From assembly GCA_026389675.1 (NCBI GenBank), contig JAPLHJ010000185.1:1-5722 (forward strand): DNA of 5,722 nucleotides, read 5' to 3'. Both the position numbers and the translations under genes were made by a program. The stretch comes from Chloroflexota bacterium (GTDB taxonomy: Bacteria; Chloroflexota; Dehalococcoidia; GIF9; UBA5629). How positions within the stretch are numbered: position 1 is the first letter of the stretch; each line of letters starts with the position of its first letter. Of this stretch, positions 5,267-5,722 are shown piece by piece. A model generated the notes under the pieces. That model saw only the letters and a program-made list of their open reading frames with translations, had not been told where the DNA came from and made no database searches.

Positions 5267-5722
5267 ATGGGAAAAATTAACGTAGCCGTTATAGGTGTAG
5301 GAAACTGCGCATCATCATTTGTACAGGGGGTGCACTACTACAAGAAAGCCAAAGACGATGAATCCGTCCCGGGATTGATGCATGTCAACCTGGGAGGCTA
5401 CCATATACGGGACATTAACTTTGTAGCGGCTATTGATATCGACAAGAATAAAGTCGGCAAGGATCTGTCCGAGGCCATTTTCACCTCCCCCAATAATACT
5501 TTCAAGTTCTGCGACGTCCCGTCAACCGGTGTCAAGGTTGTGCGCGGCATGACCCATGACGGCCTTGGTAAATACCTGAGCAAGATAATAGAAAAGGCGC
5601 CCGGCCCGACCGCCAATATCGTCAATATCCTCAAGGAGGTGAAGGCTGACGTGGCCATCAATTACCTGCCGGTAGGCAGCGAAGAGGCCACCAAGTGGTA
5701 TGTTGAACAGCTCCTCAATGCC
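5267..5722 (+). CDS. ino1: Myo-inositol-1-phosphate synthase, 5' part (partial)
   Basis: The ATG at 5267 follows GAAGGAG (5251-5257) with a 9-nt spacer, and the frame stays open to the window end, giving 152 residues of a protein that is usually about 360 long in this subfamily. The enzyme converts glucose 6-phosphate to 1L-myo-inositol 1-phosphate using NAD, the committed step to inositol lipids and other inositol compounds. Visible signatures are the Rossmann opening VAVIGVGNCASS (6-17), VQGVHYY (19-25), VPGLMHV (34-40), FVAAIDID (52-59) at the end of the second strand, the D-x2-S-x-A-I-F segment near 66-72, and NYLPVGSEEATKWY (132-145). These resemble the mycobacterial/archaeal short form, not the longer eukaryotic one. 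The catalytic C-terminal half is not in the window. It probably shares the stress protein promoter, because the 32-nt gap shows no promoter of its own. The symbol is by family. Confidence 0.93.
   Translation, partial: MGKINVAVIGVGNCASSFVQGVHYYKKAKDDESVPGLMHVNLGGYHIRDINFVAAIDIDKNKVGKDLSEAIFTSPNNTFKFCDVPSTGVKVVRGMTHDGLGKYLSKIIEKAPGPTANIVNILKEVKADVAINYLPVGSEEATKWYVEQLLNA

Noticed and set aside
1..5722. CRISPR array, mobile element, tRNA/rRNA gene, defence or toxin-antitoxin system
   Set aside because: No spaced direct repeats, transposase or integrase motifs, cloverleaf sequences or defence protein signatures were seen; the window is mainly housekeeping genes.

Overview
The window looks like ordinary chromosome from a bacterium of the Chloroflexota, most likely the Dehalococcoidia. 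That placement is an inference. It rests on a short IF-2 (595 residues), a DUF5679-like mini zinc ribbon, a compact histidinol-phosphatase-like PHP protein, and an inositol-1-phosphate synthase of the actinobacterial/archaeal type. No marker gene here settles the taxonomy.

Positions 1-3244 (+ strand) are the distal part of the conserved translation operon: the 3' end of ylxR, then infB (translation initiation factor IF-2), rbfA (30S maturation factor) and truB (tRNA pseudouridine-55 synthase). ylxR and infB are 3 nt apart and rbfA overlaps truB by 32 nt, which fits one transcript. truB is broken. About 70 nt encoding a conserved middle stretch are missing and the reading frame changes at about 2824-2832, so the enzyme is split into an N-terminal part with the catalytic Asp and an out-of-frame C-terminal part. 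This is either a real lesion or a sequence/assembly error.

Positions 3245-3492 hold a near-consensus sigma-70 promoter (TTGACA, 17-nt spacer, TATATT) and a strong ribosome binding site in front of a 47-residue protein resembling DUF5679. Two similar palindromes, one over the -10 box and one just before the Shine-Dalgarno sequence, look like a possible operator pair. The small protein has Asp where family members, as I recall them, have the second Cys of the first zinc knuckle.

Positions 3502-4182 (- strand) encode a PHP-family metal-dependent hydrolase with a full set of metal ligands, convergent with the small gene. A 65-nt divergent spacer separates it from a tandem universal stress protein gene (4248-5234, +), which has an extended -10 promoter. 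After 32 nt comes the 5' part of a myo-inositol-1-phosphate synthase gene (5267 to the window end), probably on the same transcript.

I see no RNA genes, CRISPR array, mobile element, attachment site or convincing intrinsic terminator, and no new multi-gene system. The points worth checking are the truB lesion, the promoter palindromes with a near-identical third copy at the PHP start codon, and the altered zinc knuckle.
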